Source: JBKQVT01 sp052139835 (GTDB lineage Bacteria; Planctomycetota; Planctomycetia; Pirellulales; Thermoguttaceae). Taken from it: a DNA stretch of 15,949 nucleotides. Position 1 is the stretch's first letter. Each line of letters opens with the position of its first letter. Under the pieces are notes generated by a model. It was not told the DNA's origin, searched no databases, and saw only the letters and a program-made list of their open reading frames with translations. The DNA lies in assembly GCA_052139835.1 (NCBI GenBank), contig JBKQVT010000043.1, positions 1 to 15,949 of the forward strand, given 5' to 3'. Shown here in pieces: positions 6,712-14,100 of this stretch. A program made the position numbers and the translations under genes.

Positions 6712-7146
6712 ATGGTCAAACACTTCGATCATGCGACTTTTGTCGTGAGCGATGTCGAAGCGGCCAAGCACTTCTTCGGCCTGCTGGGCTTCACAGAAGA
6801 CAAACGCGCCGTGATCTCCGGCGAGCGATTCGCCCGTTACATGGGGGTCGACGGTCTCGAGGCCGAACACGTGACGCTCGTGCTGGCCGGGGCCGTTCCG
6901 CGGGCGGAGCTGCAGTTGCTGCGGTATCTTCACCCCGAGGCGATCCCCGATCCCCAGATCCGCAACCTCGTCAGACAGGGATTCAATCATATCTGCTTCA
7001 CCGTGGATAACCTGGAGGCGGAGGTGGAACGGCTGAAGGCCAACGGTGTCGAGCTTCGCAGCGACGTGCTGGACTTCCATAACCGGAAACTTGTTTTTCT
7101 CTGCGGCCCGGAGGGCGTCACTGTCGAGTTGGCGCAGTGGCGTTGA
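6712..7146 (+). CDS. VOC family (glyoxalase/dioxygenase fold) protein
   Basis: The 144-residue protein is one vicinal-oxygen-chelate module pair. It starts MVKHFDHATFVVSDVEAAKHF, with candidate metal ligand His7. A middle strand, ELQLLRY, carries Glu67. The second half opens with GFNHICFTVDN (His93) and ends GPEGVTVELAQW (Glu139). The H/E/H/E set is the pattern expected for a metal-dependent lactoylglutathione lyase, epimerase or dioxygenase; the substrate is not identifiable. GGAG lies 8 bases before the ATG. The gene is about 180 bases downstream of the HEAT gene, with the nested hairpin between them, so it is probably a separate unit. It converges with the minus-strand membrane protein gene over a 52-base gap. 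Confidence 0.85.
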   Translation: MVKHFDHATFVVSDVEAAKHFFGLLGFTEDKRAVISGERFARYMGVDGLEAEHVTLVLAGAVPRAELQLLRYLHPEAIPDPQIRNLVRQGFNHICFTVDNLEAEVERLKANGVELRSDVLDFHNRKLVFLCGPEGVTVELAQWR

Positions 7147-7154
7147 GGCGGAGT

Positions 7155-7218
7155 CGGAACGGGGACGCAGCTAGAAGTGGCAAGCTGGGTTGCGACAGCT
7201 AGCTGTGTCCCCGTTCCG
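7155..7218. repeat. GGAACGGGGAC hairpin repeat, copy 1
   Basis: Twenty-base arms at 7155-7174 and 7199-7218 pair with one mismatch (each contains CGGAACGGGGAC and CAGCTAG). The 24-base interior contains GCAA/TTGC. A diverged copy lies at 8045-8104. The element fills the space between two convergent genes. It encodes the last residues (ERGHS) and the TAG stop of the minus-strand gene. It could act as a bidirectional terminator. Confidence 0.85.
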
Positions 7219-7888
7219 CATTCTGCCGCTTCCGACTGCGAAGCACCACCAGGAGACCCAACGCCGCGATCACCCCGACACAAATTACCGCAAAGAAAAG
7301 CGGCCACGGTGACCGAACTTTGACCATGCGGCCTGTGGTCACGTCGAAAGTGAATTCTTCTCCCTGGTTCGTCCGAACTGTATAGGTCAGGTTATCTGCA
7401 TCGAAGCTGCTCGACACGCAACTCGGCTGCCTGAGGCTGAGGACTGACTTAACCACGCTGAAGGCGACAATATCCCTTAGCGAGTAGCCATAGCCGGCGA
7501 GGCTCTTCCCGTCAGCAAAGAACGACCCAACGAAGAGGTCTTCGGCTCCCACGATCAGATGTTTCCCGTCCGGCGCGATGTACACCTGTTGCGGCCGGCT
7601 GAAATACTCGATGTTCCACAGCGGTGTCGTGGTCCCGTCGTTCCGATACAGTCCGCATTGCGAGTACACGGCTCGAATGCGGCGAATTTCACCGACCTGC
7701 TCCTTGTCAAACCAGGAAGCCGCGTCCGCGCCCACCGGCAGTGGCGAGACCATGACGAGGACATATCGTCCATCGCGCGACGTCTGCCTCCACGAGGCTG
7801 GGTGCGGCAGGCGCGCCATCGCCACTGGCCCGGTGGCTGCGATGACGAGGACCACTAGCAGCATCCGGACCAAGGAAAGACGATTCAT
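7199..7888 (-). CDS. Hypothetical secreted protein with C-terminal membrane anchor
   Basis: I do not recognise a family. The 229-residue product starts MNRLSLVRMLLVVLVIAATG, a signal peptide ending near AMA (about residue 25). An extracytoplasmic region follows with a beta-rich look (RDGRYVLVMVSPLP, QVYIAPDGKHLIVGAED), recalling a single propeller-like blade. Near the C-terminus is one hydrophobic segment (about 199-217, LFFAVICVGVIAALGLLVVL) followed by a basic tail RSRKR. This is a type I-like topology. The ATG at 7888 is favoured over the GTG at 7894 because GGGAG lies 5 bases upstream. The final five residues and the stop lie within a palindromic repeat arm. It stands alone, convergent with the VOC gene. 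Confidence 0.7.
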   Translation of the reverse strand: MNRLSLVRMLLVVLVIAATGPVAMARLPHPASWRQTSRDGRYVLVMVSPLPVGADAASWFDKEQVGEIRRIRAVYSQCGLYRNDGTTTPLWNIEYFSRPQQVYIAPDGKHLIVGAEDLFVGSFFADGKSLAGYGYSLRDIVAFSVVKSVLSLRQPSCVSSSFDADNLTYTVRTNQGEEFTFDVTTGRMVKVRSPWPLFFAVICVGVIAALGLLVVLRSRKRQNAERGHS

Positions 7889-7910
7889 ATTCACTCCCGA
7901 AGAGTACCCT

Positions 7911-8039
7911 TCATTCTCCCATTTCTTCCGGCACAGTCAACTCGGCCTCCGACGGAATCGCCGAGGTGGCATCCGGCAAGACCCCGATACGCCGATAGAT
8001 CGGGTGCACGAGGTGGCGCAGGGCGGGCAGGCGCGGAGC
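7911..8039 (-). pseudogene. Possible C-terminal remnant of an unidentified gene
   Basis: In one minus-strand frame about 42 codons read as protein-like text (LRHLVHPIYRRIGVLPDA, then EAELTVPEEMGE) and end at TGA 7911-7913. The reading begins right at the edge of the GGGGAC hairpin repeat, with no start codon or upstream coding sequence. It may be the tail of a gene cut by repeat insertion, or chance in GC-rich DNA. No family is recognised. Confidence 0.25.
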
Positions 8040-8044
8040 CCAAA

Positions 8045-8104
8045 CAGGACGCAGCTAAAATTGGCAGGCTGAGTTGTGAAAACTAGCTCCGTCCCCGTTC
8101 CGAC
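8045..8104. repeat. GGAACGGGGAC hairpin repeat, copy 2
   Basis: GGACGCAGCTA (8047-8057) faces AGCTCCGTCC (8085-8094) around an interior with TTGGCAGGCTGAGTTG, which parallels TGGCAAGCTGGGTTG of copy 1 (7178-7192). The right edge runs into GTCCCCGTTCCGAC as in copy 1. The left arm lacks the outer GGAACG part, so this copy is trimmed or diverged on that side. Confidence 0.75.
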
Positions 8105-8159
8105 ACCATCCCCGTTCCGACGCCCTGCGTCCCCGTTCCGACGCCGTCCCCGTTCCGAC
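8092..8159. repeat. Four near-tandem copies of TCCCCGTTCCGAC
   Basis: The 13-mer occurs at 8092-8104, 8109-8121, 8130-8142 and 8147-8159, with spacings of 17, 21 and 17 bases. It is the outer arm of the adjacent hairpin repeat multiplied, probably by slippage or repeated end duplication. Confidence 0.85.
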
Positions 8160-8256
8160 GCTCGATCCCGTCGCCGCCCCGCGCAAATGGCTGGACAAGC
8201 ACCAGTCCGGCGGCGAGCAACCACTCTATCCCTAAATCAGCGGCGCGGTATCGAAA

Positions 8257-8448
8257 CCGGGGGGATAAACCCCAATACCGTTCAATGGATCGACGTAAGT
8301 CCTTACTCGACAACGCCAGTGTGCCACTGCTGGCTTGCCCAGCAGTGCCGGTCGTAACTCCGTGTCGATTCACTGCTTGCAAGCAAGCAGTGGCACGCAC
8401 GCAGACGCTCCATTGAACGGTATTGGGATAAACCCCCCGGCTCGCTAA
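8257..8448. repeat. GGGGATAAACCCC hairpin repeat, copy split by insertion
   Basis: The left piece (8257-8273) and right piece (8425-8448) join, after removing one GGGATAAACCCC and the 151-base insert, into a hairpin with arms CCGGGGGG and CCCCCCGG and loop ATAAA, followed by CTCGCTA. That is the same module as the intact copy at 444-471 read on the opposite strand. Confidence 0.65.
8274..8424. mobile_element. MITE-like element with terminal inverted repeats
   Basis: Terminal arms AATACCGTTCAATGGA (8274-8289) and TCCATTGAACGGTATT (8409-8424) are perfect inverted repeats, 19 bases if the flanking CCC/GGG is included. They enclose 119 bases with further hairpins: GTAAG/CTTAC (8295-8306), CACTGCTGG/CCAGCAGTG (8325-8347) and CACTGCTTGC/GCAAGCAGTG (8371-8392). 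The direct repeat GGGATAAACCCC flanks the element at 8262-8273 and 8425-8436, as a target-site duplication would. There is no coding capacity, so mobilisation would need a transposase elsewhere. Closest description: miniature inverted-repeat element; the family is not recognised. Confidence 0.6.
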
Positions 8449-8452
8449 CCCG

Positions 8453-8486
8453 TAAATCCCCAAATCCCGAATCCCCAAATCCCCCC
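8453..8486 (-). repeat. GGGATTN heptamer-type repeats after the regulator gene
   Basis: On the minus strand, starting four bases after the TGA at 8490-8492, the sequence runs GGGGATTTGGGGATTCGGG and continues with two more GGGATTT-like units. The heptamers resemble the block downstream of gltB (15727-15754). Function unknown. Confidence 0.7.
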
Positions 8487-8489
8487 GCT

Positions 8490-9899
8490 TCACCCCGCCT
8501 CGACGTTCACCGCCTGGTGGATGTTGATGCCGAGTTGGCGGATTCTGTTCCGCAAGGTGCCGCGGGTGATGTTGAGGATGTGGGCCGCGCGGGATTGGTT
8601 TCCCGCCGTGTGCCGCAGCACCCGCGTCAGCACGACGCGTTCCATGTAATCCAGGGCCTCGGCGTGCAAGGCGGTGGAGCCGGCGTGCAGACGCCCGTTG
8701 ACGTAGCTCTCGAAGTCCACGGCGCAACAGGGCTTGCTCTTCAGGTCGGCGGGCAGATCGTCGGGAAAGAGCACGGGCAAGCTGGCCTGGAGCACGGCCC
8801 GCTTCAACACGCTCTGCAATTCCCGCACGTTGCCCGGCCATGGATAGTGCGCCAAAAGCCCCATCGCCTCGGGCGACACCTTGCAGAGCGGTTTTCCCAG
8901 TTCCCGGCAAAAGACGTCCAGAAAATGGTCTACCAGCAGGGGGAGATCCACGGCGCGGTCGCGCAACGGCGGCACCTGGATGCTGAAGACGTTGAGGCGG
9001 TAGTAGAGGTCGGCGCGGAAGTGGCCGTTGGCCACCATGGCGTCCAGATCGCGGTTGGTGGCGGCGATGATGCGGACGTCGGTTTCGATGGTCGCATTGC
9101 CGCCGACGCGCTCGAAGCGGCCCTCCTGGAGCACGCGGAGGACCTTGCTCTGCATCAGCGGCGTCATGTCGCCGACTTCGTCGAGGAAGAGGGTGCCGCC
9201 GGAGCACTGTTCGAACTTGCCGACGCGTTTGCTGTCGGCGCCGGTGAAGGCCCCTTTCTCGTGGCCGAACAGTTCGCTCTCCAGCAACGGCTCGGGGATG
9301 GCGGCGCAGTTGACGGCCAGGAACTGGGCACCGGCCCGCGGACTGTGCTGCTGTATGGCGTGGGCCACCAATTCCTTGCCGGTCCCGCTCTCGCCGAGGA
9401 TCAAGACGTTGACCTTCTGCGAGGCCACGCGGCCGATGGCCTTGTAGACCTCCTGCATCGCCAGGCAGCGGCCCACCAGGTCGTCGCGGACCAGTGCGTC
9501 CCCCCCGGCGGCGGGCCCGGCCGCCACGGGCAGATCGTGGCGAACCTTGCACGCCTGCGCGACCAACTCGCGGATCTTGGCCAGTTCCAGCGGCTTGACC
9601 ACGTAATCGAACGCCCCGCAGGCGATCGCATCGATCGCGGTGCTGGCCGTGCCGCTGGCGGTCATGAAGATCACGGGAATTCCCGGATCACGCAGGCGAA
9701 TCCTCCGGAAAATCTCCAGCCCCGATCCATCGGGTAACGCGGTGTCCATGACCACCACGTCGGGGCGATGCCGGGCCACGATCTCGACGGCCTCCTCGCC
9801 GCTGTGGCTGGAGAGCACGCGTGCCTCGGCCTCCGTAAAACCACTGCGGAAGGCCCGCACAACCTCGCGGTCGCTGTCCACGACCAAGACCGACGGCAT
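8490..9899 (-). CDS. NtrC/AtoC-type sigma-54-dependent response regulator
   Basis: The 469-residue protein has the standard three domains. The receiver domain (about 1-120) has acidic Asp8/Asp10, phospho-acceptor Asp52 in VVVMDTALPDGSG, Thr80 and Lys102. The AAA+ sigma-54 interaction domain (about 141-375) has Walker A GESGTGKE (169-176), GAFTGA (216-221, the sigma-54 contact loop), Walker B GGTLFLDE (234-241) and YYRLNVF (299-305). A Fis-type helix-turn-helix (about 430-460) includes NQSRAAHILNITRGTLRNRI. All key residues are present, so it should activate sigma-54 promoters after phosphorylation. No histidine kinase lies nearby, so it is an orphan regulator in this window. The ATG at 9899 is preferred, with AGGGGG 7 bases upstream; a promoter lies 50 bases away. 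Target genes are unknown. Confidence 0.93.
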   Translation of the reverse strand: MPSVLVVDSDREVVRAFRSGFTEAEARVLSSHSGEEAVEIVARHRPDVVVMDTALPDGSGLEIFRRIRLRDPGIPVIFMTASGTASTAIDAIACGAFDYVVKPLELAKIRELVAQACKVRHDLPVAAGPAAGGDALVRDDLVGRCLAMQEVYKAIGRVASQKVNVLILGESGTGKELVAHAIQQHSPRAGAQFLAVNCAAIPEPLLESELFGHEKGAFTGADSKRVGKFEQCSGGTLFLDEVGDMTPLMQSKVLRVLQEGRFERVGGNATIETDVRIIAATNRDLDAMVANGHFRADLYYRLNVFSIQVPPLRDRAVDLPLLVDHFLDVFCRELGKPLCKVSPEAMGLLAHYPWPGNVRELQSVLKRAVLQASLPVLFPDDLPADLKSKPCCAVDFESYVNGRLHAGSTALHAEALDYMERVVLTRVLRHTAGNQSRAAHILNITRGTLRNRIRQLGINIHQAVNVEAG

Positions 9900-9949
9900 T
9901 TGCGACCCCCTGCCCTGCTTGATTTTCCCCGCCGACCGCAAGCGTGGAA

Positions 9950-9977
9950 ATTGTACAGCCACGGATCACCGGGTCAA
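9950..9977 (-). promoter_or_regulatory. Sigma-70-type promoter of the response regulator gene
   Basis: On the minus strand TTGACC (9972-9977) and TACAAT (9950-9955) are each 5 of 6 to consensus, with a 16-base spacer. Transcription would start near 9943, giving a leader of about 44 bases before the ATG at 9899. Confidence 0.65.
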
Positions 9978-10111
9978 GTCGGCCCGATCCCGGCCACTTG
10001 TTGTGGGGATCAAATGCCCAGAATGACTGGCGAGGATTTTCGGTCCGGAAGAAGGCACGTCGGCCGACGCGACCCTCCACCCCAGAGACGGCCAGGGGGA
10101 GCCGTCAAGGA

Positions 10112-10146
10112 GTCTGCCCGCGCCGGCGGCGCCGGCGCGGGCAGAC
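10112..10146 (-). terminator. Strong GC hairpin downstream of the cysteine-rich gene
   Basis: Perfect 16-base arms (GTCTGCCCGCGCCGGC at 10112-10127 and its complement at 10131-10146) surround a 3-base loop. It lies about 50 bases after the stop of the cysteine-rich gene and upstream of the response regulator promoter. There is no T tract on either side, so it may be a hairpin-only terminator, an mRNA-stabilising stem or a repeat. Confidence 0.5.
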
Positions 10147-10194
10147 GGTCGGCGATCGCGCGGGATCGCACCCTCCGCGCGGATCGGGCCCCGT

Positions 10195-10596
10195 CTATTT
10201 GCTGCCCGCCGGCAGGCTGGGCGCCGCCATCGGGGCCGGCGGGGCATTGTTCACCGTGCCGGAATTCAGTCCGGTCCCCGTCGGGTTCAGGTTCGTGCCC
10301 TGCGAGATGATGGTCCCCCCACAGCAAGTCGTGGTGGGCCAATAGGCGGCCGAGTACGTCACCGTCGGCGTGACAAAGGCCGTGTTGCAGCCGCAACTGC
10401 TGAACCCGCAGGTGTTGCAGCCGCAGGTGCTGAACCCGCAGGTACTACAGCCGGAGTAGCACGAGTTGCAACCGCAGCCGTACCCACACCCACAGCACCG
10501 CCAACGACCAAAAAATGCGTTGGCGTCGCCGGGCAGCACCGCCAGGCTCAACGCCAGGGCGAAGACGACGGCGCCGATTCCCAACACTTTTCTCAT
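10195..10596 (-). CDS. Small secreted cysteine-rich repeat protein
   Basis: No family is recognised. The 133-residue product has a clear signal peptide, MRKVLGIGAVVFALALSLAV, with cleavage expected after DANA (about residue 27). The mature N-terminal half holds about 13 cysteines in a Gly/Ser/Thr/Asn setting: RCCGCGYGCGCNSCYSGC, then two tandem copies of a CGFS[ST]CGCNT unit encoded by a 30-base DNA repeat. A further CC follows at about residue 91. The C-terminal tail is Pro/Asn/Thr-rich and unstructured (APPAPMAAPSLPAGSK). Such composition suits a disulfide-cross-linked envelope protein or metal binder; planctomycete cell walls are known to be cystine-rich, but the link is inference. AGGAG lies about 9 bases before the ATG at 10596. 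The gene is monocistronic. Confidence 0.75.
   Translation of the reverse strand: MRKVLGIGAVVFALALSLAVLPGDANAFFGRWRCCGCGYGCGCNSCYSGCSTCGFSTCGCNTCGFSSCGCNTAFVTPTVTYSAAYWPTTTCCGGTIISQGTNLNPTGTGLNSGTVNNAPPAPMAAPSLPAGSK
10382..10453 (-). repeat. 30-base tandem repeat inside the cysteine-rich gene
   Basis: About two and a half units of 30 bases, each encoding a CGCNTCGFS-type decapeptide. The units differ by a few mostly third-position changes, indicating duplication under protein-level constraint. Confidence 0.75.
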
Positions 10597-11162
10597 GGCA
10601 GCACACTCCTTTCCCAAAGGTTGATTAACACATACTGGCCGAAACGCACGTTTCCGAAACGGCCTCAAGCGGGCGATCCAGCCGTGCATTTTGTATGCCG
10701 TGCCACGGCCGTGTCAGCCGTGTTGTTGTGCCCTCGCGGTCTGCACAGCTCAGACGGCCATAGCAGAGGATAATCGCGATCAGCGTGAATCACCGCGTCA
10801 GGGCCTTCCCGCCCCAGCGCCGGGAAGTGATTGAACGGCCCGCGACCAAGGTGGACATTTGCAAACCAGGCCCCGCCGCCGGACAAGGTAGGGTGGGCAT
10901 GGCCCACCACTTGCCGGGCGCGGGGTGGGTCATGACCACCCTGGTGGGTTGGTGGGACTTCGCTTCGCCCGTCCCATTACGGCTTTTCCACCACAGAAGC
11001 TAATTCTAAGCAGCCATTGACATTAGGCAAACTAATGATACCATAGAGTTGGACGTCCCGCCCGCGTTATCGAGGGATAGAGTTGATCGGCCGTGCATCC
11101 TTTGCACGGCTGTGCGCCGATCCCATTCCTTCCTGGCTACCACCGGCAAAGAAGCCCTGAAC
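10597..11162. other. Intergenic tract between divergent genes
   Basis: No gene is supported in these 566 bases. Near the cysteine-rich gene, GTTTCGG occurs twice (about 10640-10665, minus strand). There are small palindromes: GCCGTGCCACGGC (10697-10709), GGTGGGC/GCCCACC (10892-10908), and GGTGGGTCATGACCACC (10924-10940). The last two fall in a GTGGG-rich run resembling the dispersed GGGTGGGCA..GCCCACC intergenic repeat type. The right end becomes AT-rich and carries the likely gltB promoter. Confidence 0.6.
11017..11044 (+). promoter_or_regulatory. Candidate promoter of gltB
   Basis: A perfect TTGACA (11017-11022) is followed after 16 bases by TACCAT (11039-11044, 4 of 6 to TATAAT). It lies in the only AT-rich patch upstream of gltB and would give a leader of about 110 bases. 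No sigma-54 GG-N10-GC element was recognised. Confidence 0.45.
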
Positions 11163-14100
11163 ATGTCTGCCGCACCGAAAGCCCGAGGTCTCTACGATCC
11201 TCGGTGGGAGCACGACGCCTGCGGCATCGGCGCCGTGGTGAATATCTCCGGCCTACGCGATCATGCCGTGGTCGAGCATGGCAAGCAGGTGCTGTTGAAC
11301 CTCATGCACCGCGGGGCGGCGGGGGCCGACGAATCGACCGGCGACGGGGCCGGCATCCTCCTCCAGGTGCCGCACGAGTTCTTCGCCGCCGAGACCGATC
11401 GCCTCGGCTTCCCCCTTCCAACTCTCGGCGGGTATGGGGTGGCCATGCTGTTCCTTCCCCAGGATCCGGCGGTGCGGCGGCAGTGCGAAGAGGTATTGAC
11501 CGCGGCGGTGGCGAAGGAAGAGCTGCGGGTGTTGGGCTGGCGGGATGTGCCGGCGGAGAACCGCTGCCTGGGCCAGTTGGCCCGCGACGCCGAGCCCATG
11601 GTCCGCCAGATGTTCGTCGCCGGCGACGGCCTGGAGGGCGAGGAATTGGAGCGGCGGCTCTTCCTGGCCCGCAAGCGCGCCGAGCGCCGCGTGGCGGAGT
11701 TGTTGGGGCCGGCGGGCGAGGCCTTCTACGTCCCCTCGATGTCGTGCCGCACGATCTGCTACAAGGGGATGTTTCTGGCGCCGCAGCTTTTCGCCTACTA
11801 CCCCGACCTGGCCGACCCGCGGATCAAGACCGCGCTGGCCATCGTCCATCAGCGCTACAGCACCAACACGTTTCCCAGTTGGCGCCTGGCGCAGCCCTTC
11901 CGCATGATCGCCCACAACGGCGAGATCAACACGCTGCGGGGAAATGCCAACCGCTTGCAGGCGTACGAGAACTCGATGGCCTGCCCGGCGCTGGGAAAGG
12001 ACCTCTCGGACCTCTATCCCATCCTGCAGCCCGGCGGCAGCGATTCGGCCTGCTTCGACAACTGCATGGAGCTTTTGGTGCGGGCCGGGCGCTCGGCCCC
12101 GCACGCCCTGATGATGATGATCCCCGAGGCCTTCGGCCCCAGCTACCATATTTCCACCGACAAGCGGTCGTTTTACGAGTATCACGCGGCGATCATGGAG
12201 CCGTGGGACGGGCCGGCCGCCATGGTCTTCACCGACGGCCGGCTGGTCGGCGGCACCCTGGACCGCAACGGCCTGCGGCCCAGCCGCTACGTCGTGACCA
12301 CCGACGGACTGGTGGTGTTGGCCAGCGAAGTGGGCGTGATCGAGTTCCCCCCCGAGCAGATCCAGCGCAAGGGCCGCTTGCAACCGGGACGCATGTTCCT
12401 GGTCGATACCGAGGAAGGCCGCATCGTCGAAGACAACGAGATCAAGGGGAAGATCGCCCGCCAGCAACCCTATCGCCGCTGGCTGGAGGAAAACCGCATC
12501 GAGCTGCGGGGCCTCTTCCAGCCCTCGAAGCCCACGGCCATCGACCGCCGCACGGTGGCCCAGCGGCTGCGGGCCTTCGGCTATCAACGCGAAGAACTGC
12601 TCATGGTGCTGGGGCCCATGGCGCAAAACGGCCAGGAGCCGGTCGGCTCGATGGGAAACGACACGCCGCTGGCGGTCCTCTCCAACCGGCCGAGGCTGCT
12701 GTTCGACTATTTCAAGCAGCTCTTCGCCCAGGTGACCAATCCGCCCATCGACCCGCTGCGCGAAGGGCTGGTGATGTCGCTGATGTCGTTCACCGGCAAG
12801 CAGGGCAACCTGCTGGAGGAAACGCCCGATCATTGCCGCCAACTCAAACTCCCGCATCCGATCCTCACCGATGAGGACATCCAACGGCTGCGGACCGTCA
12901 CCCGCAGCGATTTCCAGGTGGCCACGCTGCCGATCCTCTTTCCGGCCTGCGGGCACGAGGCCGGCGGGCACTTGCGCGACGCGCTGGCCGAGTTGATCGA
13001 GGGCGCCGCGCGGGCGGTCCGCGACGGCGCGGCGCTGGTGATCCTCAGCGACCGCGGACTGTCGCCCAAGATGGCGGCCATCCCCAGCCTGCTGGCCACC
13101 GCCGCCTTGCACCATGGCCTCTTGGCCCGCGGTATGCGCGGCAACGTCGGCATCGTGGTCGAGAGCGGCGAGCCCCGCGAAGTGATGCACTTTTGCCTCC
13201 TCTGCGGCTACGGGGCCAGCGCCGTGAATCCCTACATGGCCTTCGAGGCCATCCACAAGATGCACTCCGACGGCGACCTGCCGGCCGAGTTGGCCGCCGA
13301 TCAGTTGGCCGACCAGTACATCACCGCCGTCAAGAAGGGCATCCTTAAGACGATCTCGAAGATGGGCATCTCGACGTTGCGCAGCTATCATGCGGCCCAG
13401 CAGTTCGAGGCCGTCGGACTGAACCACGACGTGGTGCGTCAATATTTCACCGGCACCGCCTCGCGCATCGAGGGCGCCGACCTCGACGCCGTGGCCGCCG
13501 AGGCCCTGGCGCGGCATCGCGCCGCCTTCGGCCCCCGCGAGGCCGCCGCCCTGGACCTCGACTACGGCGGCGACTACCACTATCGCCTCGACGGCGAAAA
13601 CCACCTCTGGAATCCCACCACCGTCACCGGGCTCCAGCACGCCGTTGCCCAGAACGACCCCCGCGCCTACGAGGAGTATGCCCGCGCGGTCAACCAGCAG
13701 GGACACGACCTCTGCACGCTCCGCGGGCTGTTCGAGTTGCTGCCCGGCCGGGCCGTGCCGCTGGACGAGGTCGAGCCGGCCGCCGCGATCGTCAAGCGGT
13801 TCTACACCGGCGCCATGTCGCACGGTTCGATCAGCAAGGAGGCCCACGAGGCCCTGGCGGTGGCGATGAACCGGCTGGGCGGCATGTCGAACACCGGCGA
13901 AGGGGGCGAAGACCCGGCGCGTTACCGGCCGATGCCCAACGGCGACTCGTCCAATTGCGGCATCAAGCAGGTGGCCAGCGCCCGCTTCGGCGTCACCATG
14001 GAGTATCTCTCGCAGGCGAAGATGTTGCAGATCAAGATGGCCCAGGGGGCCAAGCCGGGCGAGGGAGGGCAATTGCCCGGCCATAAGGTGACCGAGGAGA

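Larger units (their letters stand above)
7889..8489. other. Gene-free tract packed with repeats
   Basis: No intact gene is supported in these 601 bases. In order they hold a possible 43-codon C-terminal gene remnant (7911-8039, -), a second GGGGAC hairpin copy (8045-8104), four spaced GTTCCGAC units (8092-8159), a MITE-like element inside a split hairpin repeat (8257-8448), and heptamer GGGATTN repeats on the minus strand (8453-8486). Repeat density is the highest in the window. Confidence 0.75.

Noticed and set aside
8092..8159. CRISPR-like array from spaced GTTCCGAC units
   Set aside because: Units are 13 bases with 4-8-base gaps, no unique spacers of CRISPR length and no cas genes; they match the arm of a neighbouring hairpin.
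11049..11162. TTG-initiated N-terminal extension of gltB
   Set aside because: It would place 57 residues before the nucleophile cysteine; GltB propeptides are usually short, and the ATG at 11163 gives 19.
10597..11162. tRNA or small RNA gene in the spacer before gltB
   Set aside because: Only short palindromes are seen; no cloverleaf arms or T-loop GTTCGAnTC consensus could be found by eye.
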